Below are positions 37,285 through 46,863 of a DNA stretch of 64,000 bases, one piece after another; within the stretch, counting starts at the first letter, position 1, and every line of letters starts with the position of its first letter. Origin of the DNA: Actinoplanes derwentensis (GTDB taxonomy: Bacteria; Actinomycetota; Actinomycetes; Mycobacteriales; Micromonosporaceae). The notes under the pieces are model-generated. The model saw only the letters and a program-made list of their open reading frames with translations, did no database searches and had not been told where the DNA came from. The position numbers and the translations under genes are program-made. The stretch covers positions 6,813,001 through 6,877,000 of the forward strand of contig NZ_LT629758.1 in NCBI RefSeq assembly GCF_900104725.1. The letters are read 5' to 3'.

Positions 37285-38637
37285 TCAGGCGGGACTGGCT
37301 GACCGCACGTCCTCGGCGATCCGCTCGGCGACGGCCCGCGCCTGCTCCTCGGTGGCGGCCTCGACCATCACCCGGACCAGCGGCTCGGTGCCGGACGGCC
37401 GGAGCAGCACCCGGCCGGTCTCGCCCAGCTCGTTCTCGGCGAGCGCGACGGCGGCCTGCACGGTCGGCGCGGCGGCACCCGCGTCGCGGTCACCCACCCG
37501 CACGTTGATCAGCACCTGGGGCAGCTTGTGCACGACAGCGGCCAGGTCGGCGAGGGACTTGCCGGTCGCCGCGAGCTGAGCCATCAGGTGCAGGCCGGTG
37601 AGTACGCCGTCGCCGGTGGTGGCGAAGGCCGGCATCACGATGTGCCCGCTCTGCTCACCGCCGAGGGCGAGGCCGCCGCTGGACAGTTCCTCCAGGACGT
37701 ACCGGTCGCCGACCTTGGTCTCCAGGAGCCGGATGCCGGACTGCTTCATGGCGATCCGCAGCCCGAGGTTGCTCATCACGGTGGCGACGAGGGTGTCGTC
37801 GGTGAGGGAACCGGCGTCCCGCATGGCCAGGGCCAGGATCGCCATCATCTGGTCGCCGTCGACGACGTCACCGGCGGCGGTGACGGCCAGGCAGCGGTCG
37901 GCGTCACCGTCGTGGGCCAGGCCCAGGTCGGCACCCTCGCGGAGAACGACCTCACGGACCGCCTCCAGGTGGGTGGAGCCGCAGTCCTTGTTGATGTTCA
38001 GGCCGTCCGGGTCCGCGTGAATGGCGATCACCTCGGCGCCGGCTTCCCGGTATGCCACCGGCCCGACCTCGCTGGCCGCGCCGTTGGCGCAGTCGACGAC
38101 GACCTTGAGACCTTCGAGCCGGTTCGGGATCGAGTTCACCAGGTGCTTGATGTAGTGCTCGGCACCGTCGAGCAGGTCGTTGACCCGGCCGATGGCGGCG
38201 CCGGTGGGCCGGCCGATCAGCCCGTGCCCGTCCTCGATCGCCTTCTCGATGCGCTCTTCCAGCTCGTCCGGCAGCTTGGCGCCACCGGCGGCGAAGAGCT
38301 TGATGCCGTTGTCGGCCATGGGGTTGTGCGACGCGGAGATCATCACTCCGAGATCGGCATTGGTCTGCCCGACGAGGTACGCGACAGCCGGCGTGGGAAG
38401 CACCCCGACCCGCACCACGTTGGCCCCCGCGCTGGTCAGGCCCGCGACGACCGCGGCCTCCAGCATCTCGCCGCTGGCCCGCGGATCGCGGCCCACGATA
38501 GCGAGCGGCGTGTGGCTGCCGTCACTCTCGACGAGAACCCGAGCGGCCGCGACAGCGACCGACAGGGCGAGTTCAGGGGTGAGCAGATCGCCGTTCGCGA
38601 GGCCGCGAACGCCGTCTGTGCCGAAGAGTCGCCCCAT
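37285..38637 (-). CDS. glmM: Phosphoglucosamine mutase
   Basis: Interconverts glucosamine-6-P and -1-P, the step after GlmS. 450 aa. The phosphoserine is Ser103 in ISASHNP; the Mg loop is DGDADRC; the sugar-binding region is GEQSGH; the phosphate site is [12 protein letters not shown]. Starts about 170 nt after rpsI, in the same direction. Confidence 0.97.
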   Translation of the reverse strand: MGRLFGTDGVRGLANGDLLTPELALSVAVAAARVLVESDGSHTPLAIVGRDPRASGEMLEAAVVAGLTSAGANVVRVGVLPTPAVAYLVGQTNADLGVMISASHNPMADNGIKLFAAGGAKLPDELEERIEKAIEDGHGLIGRPTGAAIGRVNDLLDGAEHYIKHLVNSIPNRLEGLKVVVDCANGAASEVGPVAYREAGAEVIAIHADPDGLNINKDCGSTHLEAVREVVLREGADLGLAHDGDADRCLAVTAAGDVVDGDQMMAILALAMRDAGSLTDDTLVATVMSNLGLRIAMKQSGIRLLETKVGDRYVLEELSSGGLALGGEQSGHIVMPAFATTGDGVLTGLHLMAQLAATGKSLADLAAVVHKLPQVLINVRVGDRDAGAAAPTVQAAVALAENELGETGRVLLRPSGTEPLVRVMVEAATEEQARAVAERIAEDVRSASPA

Positions 38638-38807
38638 GGTGGCTTCCTTTCGCCGGTAAATGCGACCTCAAGCCTGCATCAGCGTTCGGCTGGCCACGAG
38701 TACCGGAACGGCTAGTTGGGGAGGGAGGGATGGCAAACATCGACGGCCGAGCACGTCCCCCGAACCGGGGACACACTCGGCCGTCGACTTCAGACGTAGC
38801 GCAAAAA

Positions 38808-39314
38808 TTAGCGCTTCGAGTACTGCGGGGCCTTACGGGCCTTCTTCAGACCGTACTTCTTGCTCTCCTTGACGCGAGCGTCACGGGTCAGGAAGCCGGC
38901 CTTCTTCAGCGCGGGGCGGTCATCCGGCTCGACCGAGATGAGGGCGCGAGCGATGGCGAGACGGAGTGCACCGGCCTGGCCGGTGATGCCGCCGCCACGC
39001 AGGTTCGCGTAGACGTCGAACTGGTCGGCGCGCTCGGTGGTCACGAACGGCTCACGGATGAGCTGCTGGTTGACCTTGCTGGGGAAGTAGTTCTCCAGGT
39101 CGCGGCCGTTACAGGTGATCTTGCCGGTGCCGGGAACGAGGCGCACCCGGACGATGGCCTCCTTGCGGCGGCCGACGGTCTGGACGGGACGGTCACCGGG
39201 ACGCGGTGCGCGGACCGGGGCCGGCGCGGCCGTCTCGACGACAACAACCGTCTCAGCGGGCTCCTCGACGGTCTCGACGGTCTCGACGACCTCGGGCTCG
39301 ATGATGTCCGTCAT
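38808..39314 (-). CDS. rpsI: 30S ribosomal protein S9
   Basis: 168 aa from ATG 39314, behind GGAGAAGG. A GTG eight codons earlier overlaps the rplM stop and is possible. An acidic, Val/Glu-rich N-terminal extension of about 45 residues, common in actinobacteria, precedes the S9 core ([33 protein letters not shown]). The tail RKAPQYSKR reaches the ribosomal P site. Operon rplM-rpsI. Confidence 0.96.
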   Translation of the reverse strand: MTDIIEPEVVETVETVEEPAETVVVVETAAPAPVRAPRPGDRPVQTVGRRKEAIVRVRLVPGTGKITCNGRDLENYFPSKVNQQLIREPFVTTERADQFDVYANLRGGGITGQAGALRLAIARALISVEPDDRPALKKAGFLTRDARVKESKKYGLKKARKAPQYSKR

Positions 39315-39334
39315 GCTGCTGCCTTCTCCCGCGC

Positions 39335-39778
39335 TCACTGCGCGACCTGGGTGATTTCGAACGGCTTCGGCTGCTGGGCGGCGTGCGGGTGCTCAGCTCC
39401 CGGGTAGACCTTCAGCTTCTTGATGATCTGCCGCGCGAGCTTGTTGTGCGGGAGCATGCCCTTGACGGCGAGCTCGATCGCCTTCTCGGGACGCTTGCTC
39501 AGCAGCTCCTCGTAGCCGACCTGCTTCAGACCACCCGGGTAACCGGAGTGCCGGTAGGCAACCTTGGTCTGACGCTTGTTGCCGGTCAGGGCGACCTTGC
39601 CGGCGTTGATGATCACCACGAAGTCGCCAGTGTCCATATGCGGGGCGAACGTCGGCTTGTGCTTGCCGCGCAGAAGAGTCGCGGTGTGGGTAGCCAGGCG
39701 GCCCAGAACGACGTCAGAAGCGTCGATAATGTGCCACTGACGCTCGATCTCACCCGGCTTCGGGCTGTACGTACGCAC
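39335..39778 (-). CDS. rplM: 50S ribosomal protein L13
   Basis: 147 aa from GTG 39778, which gives the usual start [19 protein letters not shown]. The longer in-frame version adds 16 unrelated residues. Core motifs [20 protein letters not shown] and [15 protein letters not shown]. First gene of the rplM-rpsI operon, with a 630-nt upstream region. Confidence 0.96.
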   Translation of the reverse strand: MRTYSPKPGEIERQWHIIDASDVVLGRLATHTATLLRGKHKPTFAPHMDTGDFVVIINAGKVALTGNKRQTKVAYRHSGYPGGLKQVGYEELLSKRPEKAIELAVKGMLPHNKLARQIIKKLKVYPGAEHPHAAQQPKPFEITQVAQ

Positions 39779-40407
39779 AGAATTACCTTGTCTCGTCGTC
39801 GGTCTGGAGGCGCGCGCTGGCCGCATCGAGCAGATGCGTCAAGCAACCCCGCAGAGGGACCACTCGCAACAGTCGCACAACAGCAGGCAACGATACCCGG
39901 CTGAGCGGCGCGTGGTCAAAACAGGCAGTGTTTCTGGCACCGAGCATCCGGCGAGTGTTCTGGTTGCAAACACTCAGCCCTGGTGGTACCAAACGAATCC
40001 GAGCATACCCCGTCCGGCAGACCCGCCCACAGCGGGTCGCACCACTCGCCCCGCTCGACTTAGCAGGCTCGAAACAAATGGGACGCTCGTAGGAAATTCC
40101 ACCCCGGCAGGCTTCCGGTCATGGCCAACGGTGCGCACCTCCGGACGACGCGGCCCGGCATCAGCCGAAGCCGCGCCCTCGGGCGCACCCTGGAGAGACA
40201 ACCGTCAGGGTTGAGGACGGACCTGACGGTGTTCACCGAGCCGGCTCGCCGGTTCGGTGAGGAGGAGTCGCGGCGTGCCCCGGACGGAGGCATGGCGAAG
40301 AACGCAGGCGTGACATGGGAGCGGGTCGACGCTGAGGACGGCGGGCTTCGAGCGTGCCCTTCGGTGGACCGTTCGGCCACGCCGCGACTTCTCGGCCCGG
40401 GAATCGG
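39779..40407. other. Divergent intergenic region, rplM leader and HemD-like promoter
   Basis: I see no convincing gene in these 629 nt. A hairpin GAGTGTT (39953-39959) / AACACTC (39969-39975) with a 9-nt loop could be part of the rplM leader or its promoter region. A short frame at 40121-40411 ends in an ATGA overlap with the next gene but has poor third-position G/C bias and no recognisable family. Confidence 0.5.
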
Positions 40408-41553
40408 ATGACAGACCGGGCCCCGGGCGCTCGCCGGGCGGTGCTGACCGCGGCCGCTCTGGCGGAGCCGGCAGCAGCGCTGTCCGGCTACACCATCGGC
40501 GTGACCTCCGACCGCCGTAAGGACGAACTGGCCACCCTGCTGGAGGCGCGCGGCGCCCGCGTGGTGATCGCCCCGGCACTGCGGATCGTCCCGATCTCCG
40601 ACGACGCCGAACTGCGTGCGGCCACCCGCGCCTGCCTCGACAGTCCGCCGGACATCGTGCTGGTCAACACCGGCATCGGGATGCGCGGCTGGCTGGAGGC
40701 GGCGGACGGCTGGGGCCTGGCCGATCCGCTGCGGTCCGTGCTCTCCCGCGCCTACCTGGTCGCCCGCGGCCCGAAGGCGCGAGCCGCGGTCCGGGCCGCC
40801 GGGCTGCACGACCAGTGGTCCCCGGAGGGCGAGGGCTACGAGGAGGTCGTCGAGCACCTGACCGCCCGAGGGCTCCGCGGCCTGACCGTCGCGATGCAGT
40901 TGCACGGCGAGAGCCAGCCGGAATACTCCGAGGCTCTGGAGTCGGCCGGCGCCCGGGTCATCGAGCTGCCGGTCTACCGCTGGGCGCCGCCCACCGATCC
41001 GGCTCCGCTGCACCGCCTGGTCGACCTGGTCATCGGCCGGCTGGTGGACGCGGTGACGTTCACCTCGGCCGCCGCCGTGCAGGCGGTGCTCCGCGCTTCC
41101 GGGACGGGTGCCGACGCCCTGGTCGACGCGTTGCGCGACGACGTGATGGCCGCCTGTGTGGGCCCGGTCACCTCGGCGCCGCTGCGCGGGCAGGGCATCC
41201 CGGTCGTGACTCCGGGACGGGCCCGGCTGAGCGCTCTGGTCCGTACCATCGTCGATGAACTTCCGAAACGGGCCGTGTCCCTCCAGGTCTCCGGTCACTC
41301 GCTGGTCCTTCGCGGCCATGCCGCGGTGGTCGACGGCGAGTTGCGCCCGCTGGCCCCGGCCCCGATGGCGGTCCTGCGGGCGCTGGCCACCTCACCCGGC
41401 CGGGTCCTCTCCCGCGCCGCCCTGCTGCAGACTCTCCCGCGGGGCGCCGACGAGCACGCCGTCGAGATGGCGGTGGCCCGCCTGCGCGCCGGCCTGGCCG
41501 TGCCCGGAGTGATCCAGACCGTGGTGAAACGCGGTTACCGCATACCGCTCTGA
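40408..41553 (+). CDS. HemD-like domain fused to OmpR-type winged helix
   Basis: A 381-aa protein. Residues about 25-255 form a uroporphyrinogen-III-synthase-like bilobed domain (VTSDRRKDELATLLEARGA, NTGIGMRGWLE, FTSAAAVQAVLRASG). Residues about 285-380 are a Trans_reg_C winged helix ending TVVKRGYRIPL. The same fusion and length are known from mycobacterial Rv0260c. HemD activity is uncertain; a regulator that senses a tetrapyrrole is inference. Start at ATG 40408. Its 3' end overlaps the converging GNAT gene by 19 nt. Confidence 0.88.
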   Translation: MTDRAPGARRAVLTAAALAEPAAALSGYTIGVTSDRRKDELATLLEARGARVVIAPALRIVPISDDAELRAATRACLDSPPDIVLVNTGIGMRGWLEAADGWGLADPLRSVLSRAYLVARGPKARAAVRAAGLHDQWSPEGEGYEEVVEHLTARGLRGLTVAMQLHGESQPEYSEALESAGARVIELPVYRWAPPTDPAPLHRLVDLVIGRLVDAVTFTSAAAVQAVLRASGTGADALVDALRDDVMAACVGPVTSAPLRGQGIPVVTPGRARLSALVRTIVDELPKRAVSLQVSGHSLVLRGHAAVVDGELRPLAPAPMAVLRALATSPGRVLSRAALLQTLPRGADEHAVEMAVARLRAGLAVPGVIQTVVKRGYRIPL

Positions 41554-42110
41554 CCAGGGTCGGAGCGGATCCGGGAGTAGATCGCCAGGTCCACCCGCCC
41601 GGTCCGGACCTGCCCGGCGTTGCGAGCGACCCCTTCCAGCACGAAGCCGGACTTGACCGCGACCCGGTTGGAAGCGAGATTCCCCGGCGGTACGCGTAAC
41701 TCGACCCGTTCGAACCCGAGGTCCTCCAGCGCCCACCGGGTGAGCGCGGACGCCGCTTCGGTGGCCAGACCGAGACCCCGGAACCCGGGCATCGACCAGT
41801 ACCCGATCTCGGTCACCCGGGCCGTCCAGTCGGTGCGTTTGAGGTCGATCACACCGGCGAAGTAGCCGTCGTACTCGAGCACCCGGACCACCCCGTGCCC
41901 GCTGACCCGCAGAGCCGGGGCCAGCCGGGTGACGAAGAGCGTCGCGTGCTGCTCGGTGTACGGCCACGGCAACGGCAGCCACCGCTGGGTGACCTCGTCG
42001 GAGGCTCCGGCGACGACTTCGGGTACGTCCGTCTCCCGCAGCTCGCGCAGCAGGAGACGGTCGGTCCGGATGTCCAGGTCCGGGAACGTACGCCCTCGCC
42101 GATGGGGCAC
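41535..42110 (-). CDS. GNAT family N-acetyltransferase (RimJ-like)
   Basis: 191 aa from GTG 42110, 13 nt after the conservon GTPase stop. DIRTDRLLLRELRETDV, EIGYWSMPGFRGLGLATEAASAL (acetyl-CoA loop), ASNRVAVKSGFVLEG: the RimJ/Acetyltransf_3 pattern. Longer in-frame starts would run into the upstream gene. Acceptor unknown; the position at the end of the conservon may be chance. Confidence 0.88.
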   Translation of the reverse strand: MPHRRGRTFPDLDIRTDRLLLRELRETDVPEVVAGASDEVTQRWLPLPWPYTEQHATLFVTRLAPALRVSGHGVVRVLEYDGYFAGVIDLKRTDWTARVTEIGYWSMPGFRGLGLATEAASALTRWALEDLGFERVELRVPPGNLASNRVAVKSGFVLEGVARNAGQVRTGRVDLAIYSRIRSDPGQSGMR

Positions 42111-42123
42111 CCGCCGGACGGCA

Positions 42124-42738
42124 CTAGCCGACCGGCGTGGCCTGCCCTTGTTCAGCAACCAGGGTCGCCATCGCATGCTCGACCACCCTGATGAGTACGG
42201 CCTTGACCGAATCGCGATGCCGGGCGTCACACATCACCAGCGGAACCCGGGCCGGGATGGCGAGTGCCTCCCGGACCTCCTCCAGCTCGTATCGTGGCGC
42301 GCCTTCAAAGCAGTTGACCGCGACAAGATACGGCAGATGCCGGTTCTCGAAGTAGTCCAGTGGTGCGAACGCGTCCGGGAGACGCCGGGTGTCGACGAGC
42401 ACCGCGGCACCGACGGCACCCCGGATCAGCTCGTCCCACATGAACCAGAACCGGGTCTGCCCGGGAGTACCGAACAGATAGAGGATCAGGTCGTCGGCCA
42501 TGGTGATCCGGCCGAAGTCCATCGCCACCGTGGTGCTGCCCTTGCCCGGCACTTTGGAGGCGTCGTCGATCCCGGCGCCGGCCACGGTCATCACCGCCTC
42601 GGTGGTGAGCGGCTCGATCTCGGAGACCGCCCCGACCAGAGTCGTCTTACCCACACCGAAACCACCCGCGACGACGATCTTCGCGGAGGTGATCTCGGCG
42701 GGGTGCGGTCGCGCCCGCTCAGAGGTTGCGAAGTCCAC
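42124..42738 (-). CDS. Conservon GTPase (CvnD, MglA/Ras-like)
   Basis: 204 aa from GTG 42738, with AAGGG upstream, overlapping the DUF742 gene by 20 nt. P-loop GGFGVGKTTL, then VAMDFGRI, switch II FGTPGQTRFWFMWDEL and the specificity segment VAVNCFEGAP. Small G protein of the Streptomyces conservon type, which relays signals from the CvnA sensor through a membrane-associated complex. Confidence 0.9.
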   Translation of the reverse strand: MDFATSERARPHPAEITSAKIVVAGGFGVGKTTLVGAVSEIEPLTTEAVMTVAGAGIDDASKVPGKGSTTVAMDFGRITMADDLILYLFGTPGQTRFWFMWDELIRGAVGAAVLVDTRRLPDAFAPLDYFENRHLPYLVAVNCFEGAPRYELEEVREALAIPARVPLVMCDARHRDSVKAVLIRVVEHAMATLVAEQGQATPVG

Positions 42739-43081
42739 CCAACACCCTTCCCAGCATGTCCATCCGCTCCGTGAAACCGGTCTTGGGAGCGGCACTGTGC
42801 AACTCGAGCAGTCCGTCAGCGACCATGTCGGCGACGAGCACCCGGGCCACCCCTAGCGGCAACCGGGTGAACGCCGCGAGTTCGGCGAGCGATAGTGCTT
42901 TGGGCTCGCACAACACGGCGATGCGGTACTTGTCGTGCCCGGCGAACCGTGACTCCTGCACGGCTTCCGGTCCCGCGATCAGGACCGCCTCGATCGGGAT
43001 GTCCCGGATCGGTTCGGTCCGGCCGCGGGTGACCGCGTACGGCCGCACCAGGTTGCCCCGTGGATCGTGCGGCTCTGTCAT
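42719..43081 (-). CDS. Conservon DUF742 protein (CvnC)
   Basis: 120 aa. LVRPYAVTRGRTEP, then a winged-helix-like LSLAELAAFTRLPLGVARVLVADMVADGLL define DUF742. It lies between the roadblock protein and the GTPase, the fixed conservon order. Small adaptor of unknown biochemistry. Confidence 0.92.
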   Translation of the reverse strand: MTEPHDPRGNLVRPYAVTRGRTEPIRDIPIEAVLIAGPEAVQESRFAGHDKYRIAVLCEPKALSLAELAAFTRLPLGVARVLVADMVADGLLELHSAAPKTGFTERMDMLGRVLGGLRNL

Positions 43082-43123
43082 GCGCGGTCACCTCGTCTCC
43101 GCCGGGCGCAAACGCCCCGGCGC

Positions 43124-43534
43124 CTAATGGCTGCTGACGGCCTCGCGCACGGCCGGCGACAAAGCCGCCCCGACGCGCTCCACCAGCAGGGCCATCTCAT
43201 AGCCGACCTGACCGACGTCGCAACTGCGCGCCGCCAGGACCGCCATCGACGAACCGTCGCTGATGGACATCAGGAAAAGATAGCCGCTGTCCATTTCGAT
43301 GATGGTCTGCTGCACGGTTCCGGCGTTGAACATCCGGGACGCACCGTCCGTGAGACTGACCACGCCGCAGGTTATGGCGGCGAGCTGGTCGGCACGGTCG
43401 CCCGGCAGATCCCGGGACGAGGCCAGCAGCAGGCCGTCGGCCGAGACCGCGACCACGTGGGCGATGCCGGCGACGCTGTCCGCGAAATTGCTGAGCAGCC
43501 AGCCCATGTCGTGCATGGTGGGGGGCCTGGTCAC
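43124..43534 (-). CDS. Roadblock/LC7 domain protein (CvnB)
   Basis: 136 aa, a single roadblock domain: LLSNFADSVAGIAHVVAVSADGLLLASS, DQLAAITCGVVSLTDGAS, IIEMDSGYLFLMSISDGSSMAVL. Roadblock proteins bind and regulate MglA-type GTPases, here probably CvnD. Overlaps the sensor gene by 4 nt and lies 42 nt before the DUF742 gene. Confidence 0.93.
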   Translation of the reverse strand: MTRPPTMHDMGWLLSNFADSVAGIAHVVAVSADGLLLASSRDLPGDRADQLAAITCGVVSLTDGASRMFNAGTVQQTIIEMDSGYLFLMSISDGSSMAVLAARSCDVGQVGYEMALLVERVGAALSPAVREAVSSH

Positions 43535-46299
43535 TGATCGTTCTCCTTGGGAGGCTGTGTTGCCGTGGCGGCGGTTTCGGCAACGCCGTCCGTCCGCCCT
43601 CGTTGCACTCCCCGGTGATACGCGGAAAGTAGCCCGCGAACCTCATCCGGATTGCGACGGTGTTGCGCCCGCGGGGTGGTTTCCACTCCACCGGGTACGA
43701 GCTGGGCCTGGGGAATCCGCACCGGCAGCCCGGATCGGGTGGTGCCGGCGTCCTTCGGATCGGAGGCCGCCCGAGCGAGATGCCAGCCGTCGTCCGCGGC
43801 GGTCCGCCAGCGTTCCTCACCAGCCCGGCGAGGCTTCGGCACGGTGCGGGTGGGCGGTCCGGAGACGGGCCGGGTGGGGGCCGGCGGTGCGGCGACAGGC
43901 GGTGCGGCGGGTGTCTCGGCGCGGGTCGTCGTGCCGGGCGGCGCGTACCCCGCGGTCGGCATGCCGTTCCATCCCTCGGCCTCCGCCTCGCCGGCGAACC
44001 AGGTCTGCTGCATCTCGATCTGGATCGGCGCAGCCGGTGCGGGATCCCCCGCGGGGTCCCCGGTGGGCACGGCCGGTGCCGCGACCGGCACGGGAGCCAG
44101 GGGGTCGGTGTCCACCGGCTTGGGTACGCGGGTCGGAAGCTTCGGCCGGTCCGGGGTCGGCACGAGGTCCAGTTCGGACATCGGCACGCCGACCTGGGGC
44201 GGCGGCTGGTACGTCGCTCGCATCGGTGGCGGAGCGGTCCGGACCGGTGGCCGTACCTCCAGGTTCCGGGGTGTCCCGAGGGGCGGCTGCGGCGGCGGGC
44301 CGGGCCGGGTCCAGCTGGCCGCCCGTCCCGCTGGCGGCCCGTCCTGCTCGGTGCCGGGCACGACCACGATGTCGGGGTGCAGGGTGACCTCAGCGGTCGT
44401 GCCACCGTCGGGACCGGGGTGCAACTCGACGTGGATGCCGTGCCGGGATGCCAGCCGGGCGATCACCGCGAAGCCCATCAGGCGGAAGGCGGAGGCGTCC
44501 ACTTCGCTGGGTTCGTACAACCGGCGGTTGAGGTGTTCCATCTGTTCCGGGGTGATGCCCAGCCCACGGTCCTCGACCCGGATCACGGCATGCCCACCGG
44601 CCCGGGAGCCGTGCGCCATCACCACGGTCTCCGGCGCGGAGAAGCGGGTCGAGTTGTCGAGCAGTTCGGCGATCAGGCGCACCACGTCGTTGACGGCGGC
44701 CGCGGCGACCAGCGCGTCGGTGTCGACGGTGCCGAACTCGATCCGGTGGTAGAGCTCGACCTCGGACTGGGCGGCCCGCAGCACGTCGATCAGCAGGGCG
44801 TCCTCACGCCGCGGTGTGCCCACTTCGGCACCGGACAGGACCAGCAGGTTCTCGTCGTTGCGGCGCATCCGGGTGGCGAGGTGGTCGAGTTCGAAGAGGC
44901 GGGCCAGCCGCTTCGGGTCCTCCTCCAGTCGCTCGATCTGGTCCAGTTCGCCGATCATCCGGTCGACCAGGGTCTGGCTGCGCCGGGCCAGACTGAGGAA
45001 CATGGTGGACATGCTGGTCCGCATGGCGGCCTGTTCGGCAGCGATCCGGATGGCCTCCCGGTGGACCATGTTGAAGGCTTCGGCCACCTCGCCGAACTCG
45101 TCCTGTTCGAGGATCTGGATCGGGTCCCGCGTCTGCGCGACGATCCGTTCCACACCGCCCTCGTTGAGGCCTTCCACGTCGTGCAACAGGCTGACCGCGA
45201 CCGGCAGGTCCCGGTTGGCCACGCCGAGCGCGCCCTCCCGCAGGCGGCGGACCGCGAGCAGCAGCGACCGGCCCAGGTAGAAGCCGAGAGCGACGGCAGC
45301 GATCACGATGAGCGAGACAGCGATGAACTCGATCGTGGCCAGCCGGGCGGTCGCCGTCTTCTCCTCGGCGGCGACCTCGACGACCTGTTCCTCGAGTTGC
45401 CGTTCGGTGCCGCGGAGCAGCGCGAGCACCTCGCCGAACGCGTCGCTGACCTCGGCCAGGCTGACCGCCTGCGCGCCCCGGAGCCGGGCCGACACCTGGT
45501 CGGCGCGGCTCACCGCGGGGTCGCCGAGGACCGCGTCGACGAGATCGCTCTGTGCCTCGGTGGCGACCGCGCGGAAGTCGGTGAGCGCGCCGGCCCGGGT
45601 CACCTGCGCGGCGATCAGCTGTCGCTGCCGGTCGGCGCCGAAGTCACCGGTGGCCCGGATCAGGTAGGCGAGTGCGGCCTGGTCGGCGGCCGCGGTCTCC
45701 AGCACGGTGAAGGAGCCGAGAGCGCTCAGGCCGTCGGCGACCGGGCCGCGGGCGGCTTCCAGGCTGAGCAGCGATTCGTAGTCGGTCAGGCTGCCGAGGA
45801 TCCCGCCGTACGAGCCGGTCGCCTCGGCGAGGTTGGTGCCGTTACGTTTGTTGACCCCGGTGCGCAGCGCGGTCAGGGTGGCGAGCTGCCGTTCGATGAT
45901 GACCAGCCGGGTCTCGACCCGGTCGGGCACTCCGGTGATCTCGGCGCGGTCGTCCCGGACCGTCTGGATCTGGGCGTCCACCGCCTTGATCGCTTCCTGG
46001 TACCCGGTGTCCGGCCGTTTCGGCCCGGACAGGAACTCGGCGGCGGCCATCCGCTCGTCGTGCAGCAGCCGGCCGAGGTCGGACAGTTCGGTGCCGAGTT
46101 CGGCGAGCCGGACGACCCGGGCGGCGTCGGTCGACTGCCGGGTCACCTCGATCATCCGCATCGAGGCCAGGACGAACACCGCGGTCAGCGGCAGGAGCAG
46201 CAGGCCAGCGATCTTCCCGCGCAGCCGCAGGTTCCGCAAACCCCGAAAGCCGCCGCGTCGCGCGGGTCGCGCAGCCAGGGCCGAGGATCCCGTGCTCAC
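43531..46299 (-). CDS. Conservon sensor (CvnA): NIT, HAMP, HATPase, Pro-rich tail
   Basis: 922 aa from GTG 46299 behind AAGGAG. A first transmembrane segment (about 30-50), an extracellular nitrate/nitrite-sensing-like domain, a second transmembrane segment (about 315-335), HAMP, then a GHKL ATPase domain (LLDNSTRFSAPETVV, RVEDRGLGITPEQM) without an obvious HisKA His box. The last ~270 residues are Pro-rich and disordered. This is the input component of the conservon. The signal is unknown; NIT does not prove nitrate sensing. Confidence 0.9.
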   Translation of the reverse strand: MSTGSSALAARPARRGGFRGLRNLRLRGKIAGLLLLPLTAVFVLASMRMIEVTRQSTDAARVVRLAELGTELSDLGRLLHDERMAAAEFLSGPKRPDTGYQEAIKAVDAQIQTVRDDRAEITGVPDRVETRLVIIERQLATLTALRTGVNKRNGTNLAEATGSYGGILGSLTDYESLLSLEAARGPVADGLSALGSFTVLETAAADQAALAYLIRATGDFGADRQRQLIAAQVTRAGALTDFRAVATEAQSDLVDAVLGDPAVSRADQVSARLRGAQAVSLAEVSDAFGEVLALLRGTERQLEEQVVEVAAEEKTATARLATIEFIAVSLIVIAAVALGFYLGRSLLLAVRRLREGALGVANRDLPVAVSLLHDVEGLNEGGVERIVAQTRDPIQILEQDEFGEVAEAFNMVHREAIRIAAEQAAMRTSMSTMFLSLARRSQTLVDRMIGELDQIERLEEDPKRLARLFELDHLATRMRRNDENLLVLSGAEVGTPRREDALLIDVLRAAQSEVELYHRIEFGTVDTDALVAAAAVNDVVRLIAELLDNSTRFSAPETVVMAHGSRAGGHAVIRVEDRGLGITPEQMEHLNRRLYEPSEVDASAFRLMGFAVIARLASRHGIHVELHPGPDGGTTAEVTLHPDIVVVPGTEQDGPPAGRAASWTRPGPPPQPPLGTPRNLEVRPPVRTAPPPMRATYQPPPQVGVPMSELDLVPTPDRPKLPTRVPKPVDTDPLAPVPVAAPAVPTGDPAGDPAPAAPIQIEMQQTWFAGEAEAEGWNGMPTAGYAPPGTTTRAETPAAPPVAAPPAPTRPVSGPPTRTVPKPRRAGEERWRTAADDGWHLARAASDPKDAGTTRSGLPVRIPQAQLVPGGVETTPRAQHRRNPDEVRGLLSAYHRGVQRGRTDGVAETAATATQPPKENDQ

Positions 46300-46863
46300 G
46301 ACTTCTCCTTCGCGGTCATCCCGCTCCGCACCATTGGCGGGAGCAGGCCCATCGGCGGCCACGGTCCGACCACCTCCGGAATCCGCGGCAAGGCCCGCGC
46401 CGTTTCCGGCACGGCGGCGATTTCATCAGAACGCCAGGCCTTTTGGGAAGTCTCGATCCTCCCGGAAAATAGCCGGCTGTCCGAATGATAAGCGCGCGCG
46501 TGACCGTTCCGTGGACGCGCTCCCAACGTTGACGTGCGCGAATGAGTCACGCGCGACGGTCTGTGAGGTCACGATCACCGGACAACATCACGATTCCAAC
46601 CACTATGTGAGAGTCCTGCCTCGCGACCTCGAACAACACGGTGGCAAGGTTTGGCGCGACACGACGGACCCGTTGTCCGTGCGCGACAGTGTCCACTCCG
46701 GACAGTCGATCTGGCAAGTAGCTCGTACGACCTGCGCGAGTCACCGTCAGTGACCGAAGTTCGATTGACGCAAGTCGATTGTCGCAGTTGTCGACTTTAG
46801 GCTGCCTTAAGAAGGGCACCCCGGACTGGCGCATCATGCGGAACATTCCGTAACGTGCCCGGC
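46300..46863. other. Divergent intergenic region with candidate operators
   Basis: No convincing gene is seen. Near the right end are two imperfect 14-nt direct repeats (TCGATTGACGCAAG at 46761-46774, TCGATTGTCGCAGT at 46775-46788) and an inverted repeat CGGAA-CA-TTCCG at 46839-46850, close to the start of the membrane protein gene. The region should hold promoters for that gene and for the conservon. Confidence 0.45.

Noticed and set aside
40121..40411. Small plus-strand frame ending in an ATGA overlap with the HemD-like gene
   Set aside because: Weak third-position G/C bias, many rare codons, no family resemblance, no good ribosome binding site. The overlap may be chance.
43660..46488. Long plus-strand frame of 942 codons
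   Set aside because: Antisense to the conservon sensor gene, which has clear domains and a good ribosome binding site.
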